Positions 25,300-35,316 are shown, counted from the stretch's first letter. The stretch: 35,905 nt of DNA from Proteiniphilum sp. (GCA_016839025.1 JADLKK010000018.1:1-35905), one strand, 5' to 3'. Program-made: numbers and translations. The notes: generated by a model from the sequence alone, not told the origin.

Positions 25300-28200
25300 A
25301 TGAGTAAATATCCTATTGAAGGGCATGCACCCGACAATACTCTTAAGCAGTATTCAGCAATTATAAAAATAACCCTAAGCCTGTTATTTTTATGCAACAT
25401 TGTTTTGCATGCTGCGGAGGACAATTCACAGTATAGCGTTGGCTACATTGTTAGCAGTGAGACTGCCACAACTGATCTCCAACAGAGTACCCAGCAGCCA
25501 AACCGCATCCCGGTAACCGGTAAAGTTACCGATGCGTATAACGATGAACCGATACCGGGGGTGAATGTGGTGATATCCGGCACTACCCTTGGGACAACAA
25601 CTGATATCGATGGCATCTACGAATTGATGGTCAATGAGGGAGACACTCTCACCTTTTCATTTATCGGTTATGTAACACAGAAAGTTGAAGTAGGCAAGGT
25701 GAAAATCATCAACGTAAGACTTTCTGAGCACACTGAGATGTTGGAAGAAGCCGTGATTGTAGCATTCGGCAAACAGAGCAAAGAGAGTGTTGTCTCTTCC
25801 ATCACAACGGTTAACACCAAGGATTTAAAAGTACCTTCCAGTAATTTAACGACCGCTCTATCGGGAAAAATGGCCGGTTTGATCGCCTATCAAACAACAG
25901 GGGCACCCGGGGATGAAGATGCCCAGTTCTTCGTGCGGAGTGTAACCTCCTTTGGTAGTGGTTTGACATCACCGCTGATATTGATTGACAATATTGAGAT
26001 GACCTCAAGGGATCTCTCCAGGCTAAATCCTGATGATATTGCCAGTTTCTCCATTTTGAAAGACGCCTCCGCTACAGCTCTGTATGGGGCAAGGGGTGCG
26101 AACGGAGTTGTACTGGTTACAACCAAAGAGGGAAAGAAGGGAGCAGTAGATGTGCAGATCCGTGTGGAAACGTCCGTTTCCACGCCTACAACGAAAGTCG
26201 ACATTGCCGACCCTGTCACATTCATGGAATATTCCAATATCGCAAGCATGACGCGTCATGGGGAACTGACCTATCCGCAGAGTAAAATAGACCAGACAAA
26301 AAACCCGAACAGGAACCCATATGTCTATCCGGCAGTCGACTGGAAAGATATTCTGACCAGGGATCACTCGGTAAACCAGAGGGCAAACATCAACCTTACC
26401 GGTGGTGGAGAAGCAGCCACCTATTATATTGCAGGTTCCTTTTCCCAGGACAATGGGATCCTGCAGGTCGACAAGGTGAATCCATTCAATTCCAACATCA
26501 ACCTGAAATCATACGTTGTACGCTCGAACGTCAATCTCAACCTATCGAAGTCTTTGGAAGCCAAGGTCAGGGTCAACGCAAATTTTGAAGATTACACCGG
26601 TCCGATTGGTGAGTTTGGAAGCGGTGGCGCCAACACCTACGGGAAAACATTGATTGCCAACCCCGTTTTGTTTCCTCATGTATACGCTCCGGACAGGGAA
26701 ACACAATATGTAGATCGTATGCTGTTTGGTAATTATTCTGACAACGATTACGGAATGGGCTCCGACCAATACATCAATCCTTATGCCGACATCATGAAAG
26801 GATATGAGGATGTGCGAAACAACACCCTCTTGGCACAACTGGAGCTGCATCAGAATCTGAACATGTTCACAGAAGGCCTAAGAGCGCGCTTCATAGGAAG
26901 TGTGACACGTTATTCAGGTTTCAACATCCAACGCAGTTACAGACCCTTCTTCTACCAGTATATCAAGGGTTCACATGACCCGGGAAATACGACTTTCCCG
27001 TATGAACTGGCTGTCTTGAATCCGGAAGGTGGTTCCGATTTTATCGATTACAGTGCAGGTGACAAGTTTGTCAGATCCAGCTATTACGGAGAGGGCGCGG
27101 TATTGTATAACCGGAACTTTGCAAGCAAACACGACGTGGGTGGGCTTTTGGTGGGTTCTCTCAAGGAGAGCATGGATGGAAGTCCCAACAACCTGGACTC
27201 ATCCTTGCCCTCAAGAAATATTTCGTTTGCCGGACGTTTTACATATGGATTTGATCAGACCTATTTTGCAGAGTTCAACTTTGGACTAAACGGATCCGAG
27301 CGCTTTGACCCGGCACATCGTTGGGGATTTTTCCCTTCCATTGGTGCGGGGTGGCAGGTATCAAACGAACCATTCTGGTCCGCCATCAAGCAGGTTGTTC
27401 CCAGCATGAAAATCCGTGCAACCTATGGATTGGTGGGTAACGACGTCATTGTTTCAGACAGGGACAGATTCTTTTTCACCTCAAATATCGACCTGAACGG
27501 GCCCTCGGCAGGCAGGTTCGGCAACAACCCCTATGAGACATTCAGTCGTCCCACGATCAATATCCTGAGGTATGCAAATCCCAATATCACATGGGAGGTA
27601 TCATACAAAACCAACCTGGCTGTCGAGTTGGGATTGCTGGATGATGACCTGACGCTGATAGGTGAGTTCTACCACGAAAAACGCACCAACATTGTTCAGC
27701 TCAGACCTGATATCCCTTCAACAATGGGACTGGCTGCAGGCATCCGCACAAACTATGGCGAAGCAGTAGGCAAAGGTGTTGATTTGACCCTGGACTATAA
27801 TAAATCCTTCAGCAACTCAATGTGGTACATTATCAGGGGTAATTTCACCTATGGAACAGCAAAGATTACCAAGTATGACGAACTGGATTACTCCGAGATT
27901 GCCCCATGGCTTTCGGTTGTGGGACAAAAGGTGGGGCAGCAGCGTGGCTATGTGGCTGAACGGCTGTTCATCGATGATGAAGAGGTAAGCAACTCTCCCT
28001 TACAACAGGTTAACAGCGGAATAGGCGATTACCAGGCGGGAGACATCAAGTATCGCGACATCAATGGCGACGGGGTGATCAATTCTTTTGACATGGTTCC
28101 CATGGGGTACTCGGCCAATCCTGAAATCCAATATGGACTTGGGGGATCATATGGGTACAGGAATTTCGATATTTCGCTGTTTTTTCAAGGTTCTTCGCGG

Positions 28201-28623
28201 TACTCATTTTTCCTGGATGCGGAAAAAATGGCTCCTTTTGTTGAAGTCACCTCTGGTGGCAAAAAAGGAAACAGGGCAATGTTGAACTTTATTGCCGAAA
28301 GTGTCTGGACGGAGACCGACAGGAATATCTACGCCAAGTGGCCCCGCTTATCACCGGATGTGGGTTCGGCCTCGAAGGGAAACAACAACAACTTTGTGAG
28401 AAGCAATTACTGGTTGCGGTCGATCGGTTACCTGCGGTTAAAATCATTAGAGTTTGGATACACCATCCCTGAATTTAAGGGTGTGAAAGCGAGGATCTAT
28501 GCAAGTGGAACCAATTTGATGACATTCTCAAATTTCAAATTATGGGATCCGGAAATGAGTGGAAATGGACTGGCCTATCCCCTGCAGCGTGTTTTTAATG
28601 TAGGTCTTCAACTTAATTTCTAA
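25300..28623 (+). CDS. SusC/RagA family TonB-linked outer-membrane transporter
   Basis: The 1107-residue protein is a TonB-dependent barrel that imports glycans or peptides captured by its SusD partner. Visible parts are a signal sequence with an unusually long n-region (hydrophobic core about 20-38), a carboxypeptidase-D-like N-terminal domain (about 71-141, ITGKV-type PVTGKVTD...PGVNV), and the plug domain (about 160-280) with the family signature LYGARGANGVVLVTTK at 261-276. The barrel then runs to the last residues, VFNVGLQLNF, with a terminal Phe. It is followed after 22 bases by the SusD gene. The imported substrate cannot be named. Confidence 0.95.
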   Translation: MSKYPIEGHAPDNTLKQYSAIIKITLSLLFLCNIVLHAAEDNSQYSVGYIVSSETATTDLQQSTQQPNRIPVTGKVTDAYNDEPIPGVNVVISGTTLGTTTDIDGIYELMVNEGDTLTFSFIGYVTQKVEVGKVKIINVRLSEHTEMLEEAVIVAFGKQSKESVVSSITTVNTKDLKVPSSNLTTALSGKMAGLIAYQTTGAPGDEDAQFFVRSVTSFGSGLTSPLILIDNIEMTSRDLSRLNPDDIASFSILKDASATALYGARGANGVVLVTTKEGKKGAVDVQIRVETSVSTPTTKVDIADPVTFMEYSNIASMTRHGELTYPQSKIDQTKNPNRNPYVYPAVDWKDILTRDHSVNQRANINLTGGGEAATYYIAGSFSQDNGILQVDKVNPFNSNINLKSYVVRSNVNLNLSKSLEAKVRVNANFEDYTGPIGEFGSGGANTYGKTLIANPVLFPHVYAPDRETQYVDRMLFGNYSDNDYGMGSDQYINPYADIMKGYEDVRNNTLLAQLELHQNLNMFTEGLRARFIGSVTRYSGFNIQRSYRPFFYQYIKGSHDPGNTTFPYELAVLNPEGGSDFIDYSAGDKFVRSSYYGEGAVLYNRNFASKHDVGGLLVGSLKESMDGSPNNLDSSLPSRNISFAGRFTYGFDQTYFAEFNFGLNGSERFDPAHRWGFFPSIGAGWQVSNEPFWSAIKQVVPSMKIRATYGLVGNDVIVSDRDRFFFTSNIDLNGPSAGRFGNNPYETFSRPTINILRYANPNITWEVSYKTNLAVELGLLDDDLTLIGEFYHEKRTNIVQLRPDIPSTMGLAAGIRTNYGEAVGKGVDLTLDYNKSFSNSMWYIIRGNFTYGTAKITKYDELDYSEIAPWLSVVGQKVGQQRGYVAERLFIDDEEVSNSPLQQVNSGIGDYQAGDIKYRDINGDGVINSFDMVPMGYSANPEIQYGLGGSYGYRNFDISLFFQGSSRYSFFLDAEKMAPFVEVTSGGKKGNRAMLNFIAESVWTETDRNIYAKWPRLSPDVGSASKGNNNNFVRSNYWLRSIGYLRLKSLEFGYTIPEFKGVKARIYASGTNLMTFSNFKLWDPEMSGNGLAYPLQRVFNVGLQLNF

Positions 28624-28645
28624 CCTGTTATTAATAACAACGACA

Positions 28646-30661
28646 ATGAAAAAAATATTTTGCTACATCACAATCATGTTTCTTTTCACTTTATCGGGGT
28701 GTAACAACTTCCTGGATATTTTACCGGACGATAAAGCAGAACTGAAAGATGCTTTTAAAGACAAATACAATGCGGAGAAATATCTGTTTACCTGTTACAA
28801 CAGTCTCCCCAATTATGTCTCACCTACCACCACGTTGGGGCTTTCCGGTGGAGGAGATATCATCTATTCGGAAAGAAATACCGGAAGCGGGCTGCCATCA
28901 GGTCCTCCTGCACCCATGATGGCTTTTCTCAGGGGAAACAATACGGTCAATCCCTACATGAATTTCTGGGATGGCTTGAACGGTGCCCCAAGAAATCTAT
29001 GGGAAGGGATCAGGCATTGCAACATCTTTTTAGAGGAGATCCTGGTTGAAAATGGCGGTCCCCGTGATGTGGATGAGATGCTGAGAAGCAGGTGGATCGC
29101 TGAAGCAAAGGCTATCAAAGCCTACCTGCACTTTTATCTTTTTCAGCTATATGGACCGATACCAATAATTGACAATGCGGTACCTATTTCCGAGAAAGGT
29201 GACAAAGTGAATGTCTACCGGGCTCCGGTTGACGAAGTAGTCGATTATATCGTGGGTACACTGGATGAAGCGATTGAAGACCTGCCAACCATGAACGAAC
29301 TGGATGTGGTCAGTGAGTTTGGCAGGTTCACGAAAACCATCGCCTTGTCCATCAAAGCCAAGACATTGGTATTGGCCGCCAGTCCGCTATTCAACAACAA
29401 CAACTACTACGCGGGTTACAAAGACAAAAGAGGGGTGGAACTCTTCCCTGCCGGGGATAGTGCCGAAAAGTGGGAAAGAGCACTGGAAGCCTGTGATGTG
29501 GCCAGCCGGGCTGCAGAAGAGGAAGGTGCAGTTATTTTGATCACCACTGATGGCGGGAACAATGCAATCAGGGGCATCAACATGACCAATATCAATGATA
29601 CCACCAAGGCAATGGTAAGCCTGCGTCAGGCAGTAACAGAATCGTGGAACCCGGAGGTAATCTGGGCAGTCAATGAGAGCACCACTTTGCTGCAGAGATG
29701 GAGCACCATGCTGAGCAACGACGAATGGTTTAATTTGGCGGGGTCAGGAGGGGGAGATATTGGACAACGGCACGGTCCCACATTGAACTTTATTGAGAAT
29801 TTTTATTCAGCAAACGGAATACCCATCGATGAAGATGCAGCATGGGAGAACAATGGTTGGTACCAAAACAGGTATAACACGCAGCTTCCCGACAAAGAAC
29901 ACAGTAAATACTTCATCAAGAAGGGAGAGGAGACAGCCATCCTCCATTTCAACCGGTCTCTCCGTTTTTATGCATCGGTTGGTTTTGATGGCGGCATTTG
30001 GGAGGGGAGAGAAAAGAGCTTGACAGAAGCATCCTACCCCAACATGATCAGGCATTACGGCAGTGGAATGAAGCATTCTGAAGCCTATGGGGGATATCCC
30101 TACGCAGGGTATCTGGCAAAAAAACTGAGCCATTTGAAAACCACCTATACTGAAACCAGGATTACTTTGATCCGAGAGGATTACTCATTCCCGATCATTC
30201 GGTTGGCTGATATCTATTTGTTGCTGGCTGAGTGCCTCAATGAGGTGGGTGGTCCTACGAAGACCGATTCAAAGGGCAACAATGCCTACTTTTACCTCGA
30301 CCAGATCAGGGCAAGATCCGGCATGGAGGGTGTTGTGGAGAGCTGGAATAAGTATGCGCTTGACAGATACAAGACAAAACCCAACGATGCCAACGGGTTA
30401 AGAGATATTATCCGCCAGGAGCGAATGAACGAATTGGCATTTGAGGGACATTTCTACTATGATGTAAGAAGGTGGATGTTGGCTGAGGAGATGTTCAACA
30501 AGCCAATATTGGGCTGGAACAAGGATGGAGAAAACAAGAGAGATTTTTACAATATTAGGGTTTTACTGATCCCCCGATTCTCGATGAAGGATTACCTGAT
30601 GCCGATCAGGACCAATTCATTGTTGCAGAACCCCAATCTGGTTCAAAATCCCGGATGGTAA
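28646..30661 (+). CDS. SusD/RagB family nutrient-binding outer-membrane lipoprotein
   Basis: The 671-residue surface lipoprotein (lipobox TLSGC, Cys19) binds the substrate and closes the SusC barrel. SusD traits are the start NNFLDILPDDKAEL, the tetratricopeptide-type helices (for example AIKAYLHFYLFQLYGPIPIID), LRDIIRQERMNELAFEG near residue 585, FYYDVRRW, and the C-terminal QNPNLVQNPGW. It is longer than the average (about 550), which suggests inserted loops at the binding face. It is paired with susC, 22 bases apart. Confidence 0.95.
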   Translation: MKKIFCYITIMFLFTLSGCNNFLDILPDDKAELKDAFKDKYNAEKYLFTCYNSLPNYVSPTTTLGLSGGGDIIYSERNTGSGLPSGPPAPMMAFLRGNNTVNPYMNFWDGLNGAPRNLWEGIRHCNIFLEEILVENGGPRDVDEMLRSRWIAEAKAIKAYLHFYLFQLYGPIPIIDNAVPISEKGDKVNVYRAPVDEVVDYIVGTLDEAIEDLPTMNELDVVSEFGRFTKTIALSIKAKTLVLAASPLFNNNNYYAGYKDKRGVELFPAGDSAEKWERALEACDVASRAAEEEGAVILITTDGGNNAIRGINMTNINDTTKAMVSLRQAVTESWNPEVIWAVNESTTLLQRWSTMLSNDEWFNLAGSGGGDIGQRHGPTLNFIENFYSANGIPIDEDAAWENNGWYQNRYNTQLPDKEHSKYFIKKGEETAILHFNRSLRFYASVGFDGGIWEGREKSLTEASYPNMIRHYGSGMKHSEAYGGYPYAGYLAKKLSHLKTTYTETRITLIREDYSFPIIRLADIYLLLAECLNEVGGPTKTDSKGNNAYFYLDQIRARSGMEGVVESWNKYALDRYKTKPNDANGLRDIIRQERMNELAFEGHFYYDVRRWMLAEEMFNKPILGWNKDGENKRDFYNIRVLLIPRFSMKDYLMPIRTNSLLQNPNLVQNPGW

Positions 30662-30686
30662 ATATGAATACAAAACTAGCATAAAT

Positions 30687-32048
30687 ATGAAACTGAATAT
30701 TAGAAAACAGCTATTGCTGTTGGCCACGATCAGCTCCCTGCTCATGGTAGCATGTACTGATTCCTATATGGGCATAGAGCAAATAAAGACCAGTTCGGAA
30801 AAACCGGACAAAATCAGTGTCAGGGAGGTAATACCGAAATCGGGGGCTCTGGAAATCCATTTCACACTTCCCAAAGGAAATCCAAACATTGTTCAGGTAG
30901 TTGCAACCTACACCAACAAACGTGGTGAAGAAATGGAGTTCAAGGTCTCCAGATACAGCTCTTCCATATTGGTCGAAGGTTTTATCGGCACAGAGGAAAT
31001 GACTGTGGAACTGGTCTGCATCGATAGCAGCGGAAATGAATCGGATGCCACGGTCGTGAAAGCTGCACCACTTATTTCCCCCGTTGAAATTGCACTCCAG
31101 ACCATGAAAGTTGAACCTGCCTTTGGAGGCATCAAGGTAGAATGGCAAAATGCACATGCCAACCCATTCGTAATTCATGTTTTAGCAGAGGATACCTTAC
31201 AAAAGGGTGTTGGCTCACTAGTGGAAGATTTAAGCAAGGCCATCTACTCCAGTGATTCCCTAAAAACATTCGCCTATGTACGGCAATATCCCTCAAAGGA
31301 ACAAAAGTTTGGTTTTATCGTATCCGATAAGTGGGGTAACAGAACGGATACTTTAATAAACAAATTGACGCCCTATAAAGAAGAGCTAATTGATTACAGC
31401 CGTGTAAAAGCAGTCACCTTCTTTAATCCCACTTTTTATGGTGGTAGCCGGGACTATGATACCTATGCCATCAATCCTGCCACAGGGATACAAAATGATG
31501 GGAACTGTCACGGCACAGGTAATGCCCCGCAAACCATGTTCAATGGTGTGATTACCGGCACATTATTTTACTGTTACAAATTTGTGCATAACTTAAAAGA
31601 TCCGGATCCGGCAAATCGTATTTTTGAACAAAATGTCTATGCAACATTTGATTTGAATATGGAAGTGCGCCTAAGCAGGGTTAAAATTTACCCACGTCCT
31701 ACCATTACCTATACATATAACAGATCAAGTCCGAAGCGTTTCCGCATTTGGGGTACCAACGATGACAACAGTGAGAGATGGTCGAAATTTCCGGAAACAT
31801 GGACATTGATTGGAGAGTATGTGGGAAGAGAACCGGCAAACAGGGACAATTTGACGCCGGAAGAGATTGAGTATTTCAATTTTAACCAGGAATACACCAT
31901 TAGCGAAGACAATGTGAACAGTGAGGCACACACAACCGCGACTTTCCGCTACATGCGTCTCCAGCTAATGGAGTCATACAATCCGACTATTCCTTACTAT
32001 ACAATCAATGAGTTTGAGATGTACGGAGATATTCAACAGTATTACTAG
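30687..32048 (+). CDS. DUF4959/DUF5000-type outer-membrane lipoprotein
   Basis: The 453-residue lipoprotein (lipobox LLMVAC, Cys23) shows the layout of PUL surface proteins with DUF4959, DUF5126 and DUF5000. Two fibronectin/Ig-like stretches (about residues 40-130 and 135-230: SGALEIHFTLPKGNPNI, then FGGIKVEWQN) are followed by a discoidin-like (F5/8 type C) C-terminal domain from about 270. There FDLNMEVRLSRVKIYPRP, FRIWGTNDD and the terminal YTINEFEMYG are typical. Such proteins are thought to bind glycans at the cell surface as accessory SusE/F-like proteins; binding here is inferred. It lies 25 bases after SusD. Confidence 0.8.
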   Translation: MKLNIRKQLLLLATISSLLMVACTDSYMGIEQIKTSSEKPDKISVREVIPKSGALEIHFTLPKGNPNIVQVVATYTNKRGEEMEFKVSRYSSSILVEGFIGTEEMTVELVCIDSSGNESDATVVKAAPLISPVEIALQTMKVEPAFGGIKVEWQNAHANPFVIHVLAEDTLQKGVGSLVEDLSKAIYSSDSLKTFAYVRQYPSKEQKFGFIVSDKWGNRTDTLINKLTPYKEELIDYSRVKAVTFFNPTFYGGSRDYDTYAINPATGIQNDGNCHGTGNAPQTMFNGVITGTLFYCYKFVHNLKDPDPANRIFEQNVYATFDLNMEVRLSRVKIYPRPTITYTYNRSSPKRFRIWGTNDDNSERWSKFPETWTLIGEYVGREPANRDNLTPEEIEYFNFNQEYTISEDNVNSEAHTTATFRYMRLQLMESYNPTIPYYTINEFEMYGDIQQYY

Positions 32049-32062
32049 ATAAATGAATCAAT

Positions 32063-32773
32063 ATGAAAAAGATAAAGCAATATTTTCTCAAAGTTGCGGT
32101 AATCAGCTTCCTCTTTCTGATCAGTTGTGACAATGCCAATGACTTATTGAATCAATACATCAAGGATGGGCCTGTCATCTATGCTGCGAAAATAAACGAA
32201 CTACATACCCAATCGGGTTATTACCGATTCAGGGTAAACATTTACCCTGCAGAAGATGTAAACCGGTCATACTGCATTTTGAGCTGGAACAACGCGGAAG
32301 GGTTAAAAGATTCCGTAAGGATTGAGTACAAGGAAGAAAACTTCGACAATGATCTGAATTGTTATTACGCAATTATCAATATTCTACCGGAAGAGGGTAT
32401 TCAGGGAAACCTGGAAATCAGTGGTCAGAATGTAGATCTGTTCGGTAACAGGTCGTTGATCGTAAACGGCAGTGCCTACATATACGGCCTGAACTATGTT
32501 TCCACCTTGATTAACGCACAGACCAGCTTTTCAACCGGTAACAACAACATCATTTTTGAACCCAGGGTTGGAGCAGTCGGAAATCTGCTCAGTTATGAAA
32601 AAAAGAGTGGTGGTTTTACGGAAGAAGTTTTTGTTTCAGACAACAGTTATCCACTTACCGATGCAAAACCGGGTGGTGCAGTAAGGACCAAAACGAGGTA
32701 TCACATCTCCGACACGGATATCGACACCCTGGAGGTTGTGGAATATCTGGAATCAACCATTCCTCTTCTCTAA
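32063..32773 (+). CDS. DUF4998-type lipoprotein
   Basis: The 236-residue lipoprotein (lipobox FLISC, Cys22) has the DUF4998 pattern near its start: VIYAAKINELHTQSGYYRFRV, split as VIYAAKINELHTQSG and YYRFRV, then CILSWNN and DSVRIEY. This family recurs after SusD genes in Bacteroidota PULs and probably forms a surface glycan-binding module. The C-terminal 100 residues are unassigned. It follows the DUF5000-type gene by 14 bases, consistent with one operon. Next to it is a hairpin at 32781-32847. Confidence 0.75.
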   Translation: MKKIKQYFLKVAVISFLFLISCDNANDLLNQYIKDGPVIYAAKINELHTQSGYYRFRVNIYPAEDVNRSYCILSWNNAEGLKDSVRIEYKEENFDNDLNCYYAIINILPEEGIQGNLEISGQNVDLFGNRSLIVNGSAYIYGLNYVSTLINAQTSFSTGNNNIIFEPRVGAVGNLLSYEKKSGGFTEEVFVSDNSYPLTDAKPGGAVRTKTRYHISDTDIDTLEVVEYLESTIPLL

Positions 32774-32780
32774 AATTGAG

Positions 32781-32847
32781 TCCCTTCCGGATAAACAGGT
32801 TTTGGGTCAACACTGACAATCAGGTTTCACGGAAGGGAGCAGTTTTT
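32781..32847 (+). terminator. Terminator-like hairpin within the PUL
   Basis: TCCCTTCCG (32781-32789) pairs perfectly with CGGAAGGGA (32830-32838), with a 40-base loop, and TTTTT follows at 32843-32847. The large loop makes it weaker than a classic terminator. It may reduce read-through between the binding/transport genes and the enzyme genes. No strong promoter is seen between it and the next ATG at 32894. Confidence 0.45.
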
Positions 32848-32893
32848 ATAGAAAGATGGTTGCACACATTTTGTTATTACAAAGGAATTCATC

Positions 32894-33928
32894 ATGAGAA
32901 AAACAAATATATCGCTGCTGCTGTTCTTCATCACTATTGCCGTATCTTGCCAGAAAGGGCTGTACAGTGAGAGCAAGAGAAACAACAGACGCAGTGAAGC
33001 TGTTCAGGAGGCCGCAGAGACATTGTCACAATTCAGGGGTACATCTCCCTTTAACCTGGACGATGAGCGATTGTTGCTATGGGAGAAATTCCAATTCTAT
33101 TCCGATAACTTGGAGAACACGACCTTCAAGGAGTATTTGCAAAAACCGGAAGAAGAAGCGGTTAAGATGGAAGATTCAATACCCATTCTATATCTATACC
33201 GTGAAGGATTCAACAAGGTGCTTTACGAGGTGAAAAACAGCAAGGTTGAACATGGGAGCACGCTGGTATGGATGCTCTATAATATGGGCTTTGTGGTAAA
33301 AACACCTTCAGGATGTTTCGGAATAGATATTGATCATCGTTTGGCAGAACAGTTGGAACCCTATCTTGACTTCCTCTGTATTACCCACAACCACGGGGAT
33401 CACTACAACAACAAATTGGTTGAAGCAATGATCAATCAGGGCAAACCGGTGCTGTCGAATTTCTATGAAGATAGCCCCGGATACGTTTCGAAAACGGCGG
33501 CAAGCTACCAGATCGGGAATTTCACTATCCGCACCGATTTATCCGATCACCTTGCCAACCCGGATTTTCCGAACTTTGTCACTCTCTTCCGGATCGAGGG
33601 TGGTGATGATTCCGGCAATTTCTCCATCCTACATTGCGGTGACTCGGGATTCAATCCGGCGCATTTCAAAAATGTGGAGGGTGATGTCAACATGGTTGTG
33701 CTCAGGTGGGGAGCACCAAGAGAAAACAACATCCTGGGCAGTGGTCAAGGTCAGGTATTGCCGGACTACGCGGTATTATCACATCTGATTGAATTAAGAC
33801 ACAAACCCTACCCACATGGACAGGCTTCGATAACCAAGACATTGGAACATCTGCCAAACGTGAATGCAAATACCATTCTCCCGTTCTGGGGTGAGAAGAT
33901 GACATGGGAAAATGGAGAAATGTATTAA
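32894..33928 (+). CDS. Lipoprotein metallo-beta-lactamase-fold hydrolase
   Basis: The 344-residue protein has a lipoprotein signal (lipobox IAVSC, Cys19), so it is anchored outside the cytoplasm. After about 110 residues of unassigned N-terminal sequence, the metallo-beta-lactamase fold starts. The metal motif THNHGDH is at 164-170 (His165, His167, Asp169, His170), and Asp250 lies in HCGDSG. It resembles the UlaG-like and other Zn-dependent hydrolases that open lactones or cut phosphoesters. The substrate is unknown. It lies 120 bases after the DUF4998-type gene, beyond the terminator-like hairpin, and precedes the Gfo/Idh/MocA gene. Confidence 0.85.
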   Translation: MRKTNISLLLFFITIAVSCQKGLYSESKRNNRRSEAVQEAAETLSQFRGTSPFNLDDERLLLWEKFQFYSDNLENTTFKEYLQKPEEEAVKMEDSIPILYLYREGFNKVLYEVKNSKVEHGSTLVWMLYNMGFVVKTPSGCFGIDIDHRLAEQLEPYLDFLCITHNHGDHYNNKLVEAMINQGKPVLSNFYEDSPGYVSKTAASYQIGNFTIRTDLSDHLANPDFPNFVTLFRIEGGDDSGNFSILHCGDSGFNPAHFKNVEGDVNMVVLRWGAPRENNILGSGQGQVLPDYAVLSHLIELRHKPYPHGQASITKTLEHLPNVNANTILPFWGEKMTWENGEMY

Positions 33929-34017
33929 CCGAAAAAAATGTTCATTATGGGGGATATTCATGAAGCACCCATTCAATTTCCCTTAACCGGTCACTCGTGA
34001 TCAAAAAAATCAATAAA

Positions 34018-35316
34018 ATGAAAAGAAGACATTTTTTAAAAAGCACGGGGTTGGGATTGATGGGATATCCCTTGATTACCAATGCATGCCTGAAAGCAAT
34101 TGAAGATACGGTACCGCCTAGCGACAGGATCAGGGTTGCACATATCGGAACAGGCAACATGGGGGGTGCACATATCAATTGGTTTACCAGGTTTCCCGAT
34201 GTGGAAACCGTTGCCCTGTGCGATGTGGACCAAACACATTTGGAAAATGCACAGAAACGACTTGCTTCAGTAAACCCGTTGGCAAAGCCCGATACATACA
34301 CGGACTTCCGACACATAATGGATCGGAAAGATATAGATGTGGTTACCTGTGCTACACCCGATCACTGGCATGCATTAATCGCCCTGATGGCATTTGAATC
34401 CGGAAAAGATGTATACGGGGAAAAGCCTTTGTCTTTTTCAGCGCATGAAGGAAATGTAATGCTACAATCAATCAAAAAATATGACCGGATATTTCAACTG
34501 GGTACACATATTCATGCCGGGGATAACTATCACCGTGTAGCTGAAATCATTCAATCGGGGGTGTTGGGTAAAATCCATACCGTCCGCCTCTGGAAAAAAG
34601 GAGGATCACCAGGTTTAGGCTTCCCGCAGAACGAAGAACCACCCAAGACGCTTGATTGGAACATGTGGTTGGGGCCTGCCCCTTATGCTGAATACACGCC
34701 CGTGCGTTGTCATAGGACTTTTAGATATTTCTTTGACTACTCGGGAGGCGTTTTTGGGGATTTCTGGTGTCATATTGCTGATATCATGCACATGTCTCTT
34801 TCTCCCAAGGGACTCCACAGCATTGATGCACGTGGGGAAATACCAACGGATGGAATAGCGGATACACCCAAGTGGATCGATGTAGATTTCAAATTCAAAG
34901 ATCTGGATGTTTTCTGGACCACAACTCCTCCCCCCGAGGTGGAAGGAGCTGAAGGAATGCATATCGGTGCTCACTTTGAAGGTGAAAATGGCACATTGAC
35001 ATGCGATTATGAAACCCGAAGAGTTACCATTGGTAATGAGGTGATGAATGATGTTCAGGAGGTAGCCATCACATTGCCTCGTTCGCCAGGTCATCAACGT
35101 AATTTCCTGGATTCAGTGAAATCCAGGATTCAACCCGAGAGTAATTTGGAATATGCCCGTGAAATGACCCTGCCCATGCATTTGGCACTGATCTCTTTTC
35201 GTCTGAAACGAAAATTAACCTGGGATAGCGCAAAGGAACGTTTCGTGGATGATGCCGCAGCAAACTTCTTATTATCCAGGGAATATAGAGAACCCTGGTC
35301 TCTTCCCACCTTTTAA
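34018..35316 (+). CDS. Gfo/Idh/MocA family oxidoreductase with twin-arginine-type signal
   Basis: The 432-residue NAD(P)-dependent sugar oxidoreductase starts with an RR-type signal (MKRRHFLKSTGLGL), suggesting export by the Tat pathway with its cofactor. The Rossmann loop is GTGNMGG at 44-50, with Asp69 and Asp71 at the end of strand two, and the family's EKP motif is at 135-137. A C-terminal sugar-binding domain follows (GGVFGDFWCHIADIMH near 240-260). The ATG at 34018 is preferred over a GTG seven codons upstream. Members often oxidise or reduce the C3 hydroxyl of sugars, which fits the DUF1080 gene 14 bases downstream. Confidence 0.9.
   Translation: MKRRHFLKSTGLGLMGYPLITNACLKAIEDTVPPSDRIRVAHIGTGNMGGAHINWFTRFPDVETVALCDVDQTHLENAQKRLASVNPLAKPDTYTDFRHIMDRKDIDVVTCATPDHWHALIALMAFESGKDVYGEKPLSFSAHEGNVMLQSIKKYDRIFQLGTHIHAGDNYHRVAEIIQSGVLGKIHTVRLWKKGGSPGLGFPQNEEPPKTLDWNMWLGPAPYAEYTPVRCHRTFRYFFDYSGGVFGDFWCHIADIMHMSLSPKGLHSIDARGEIPTDGIADTPKWIDVDFKFKDLDVFWTTTPPPEVEGAEGMHIGAHFEGENGTLTCDYETRRVTIGNEVMNDVQEVAITLPRSPGHQRNFLDSVKSRIQPESNLEYAREMTLPMHLALISFRLKRKLTWDSAKERFVDDAAANFLLSREYREPWSLPTF

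Noticed and set aside
25155-25424. Antisense 89-codon frame across the susC leader
   Set aside because: It overlaps the susC start and leader and has no recognisable family; an antisense RNA is possible, but no minus-strand promoter was found.
33997-34017. GTG start for the Gfo/Idh/MocA gene
   Set aside because: The ATG at 34018 gives a standard RR-type signal; the extra seven residues add nothing.
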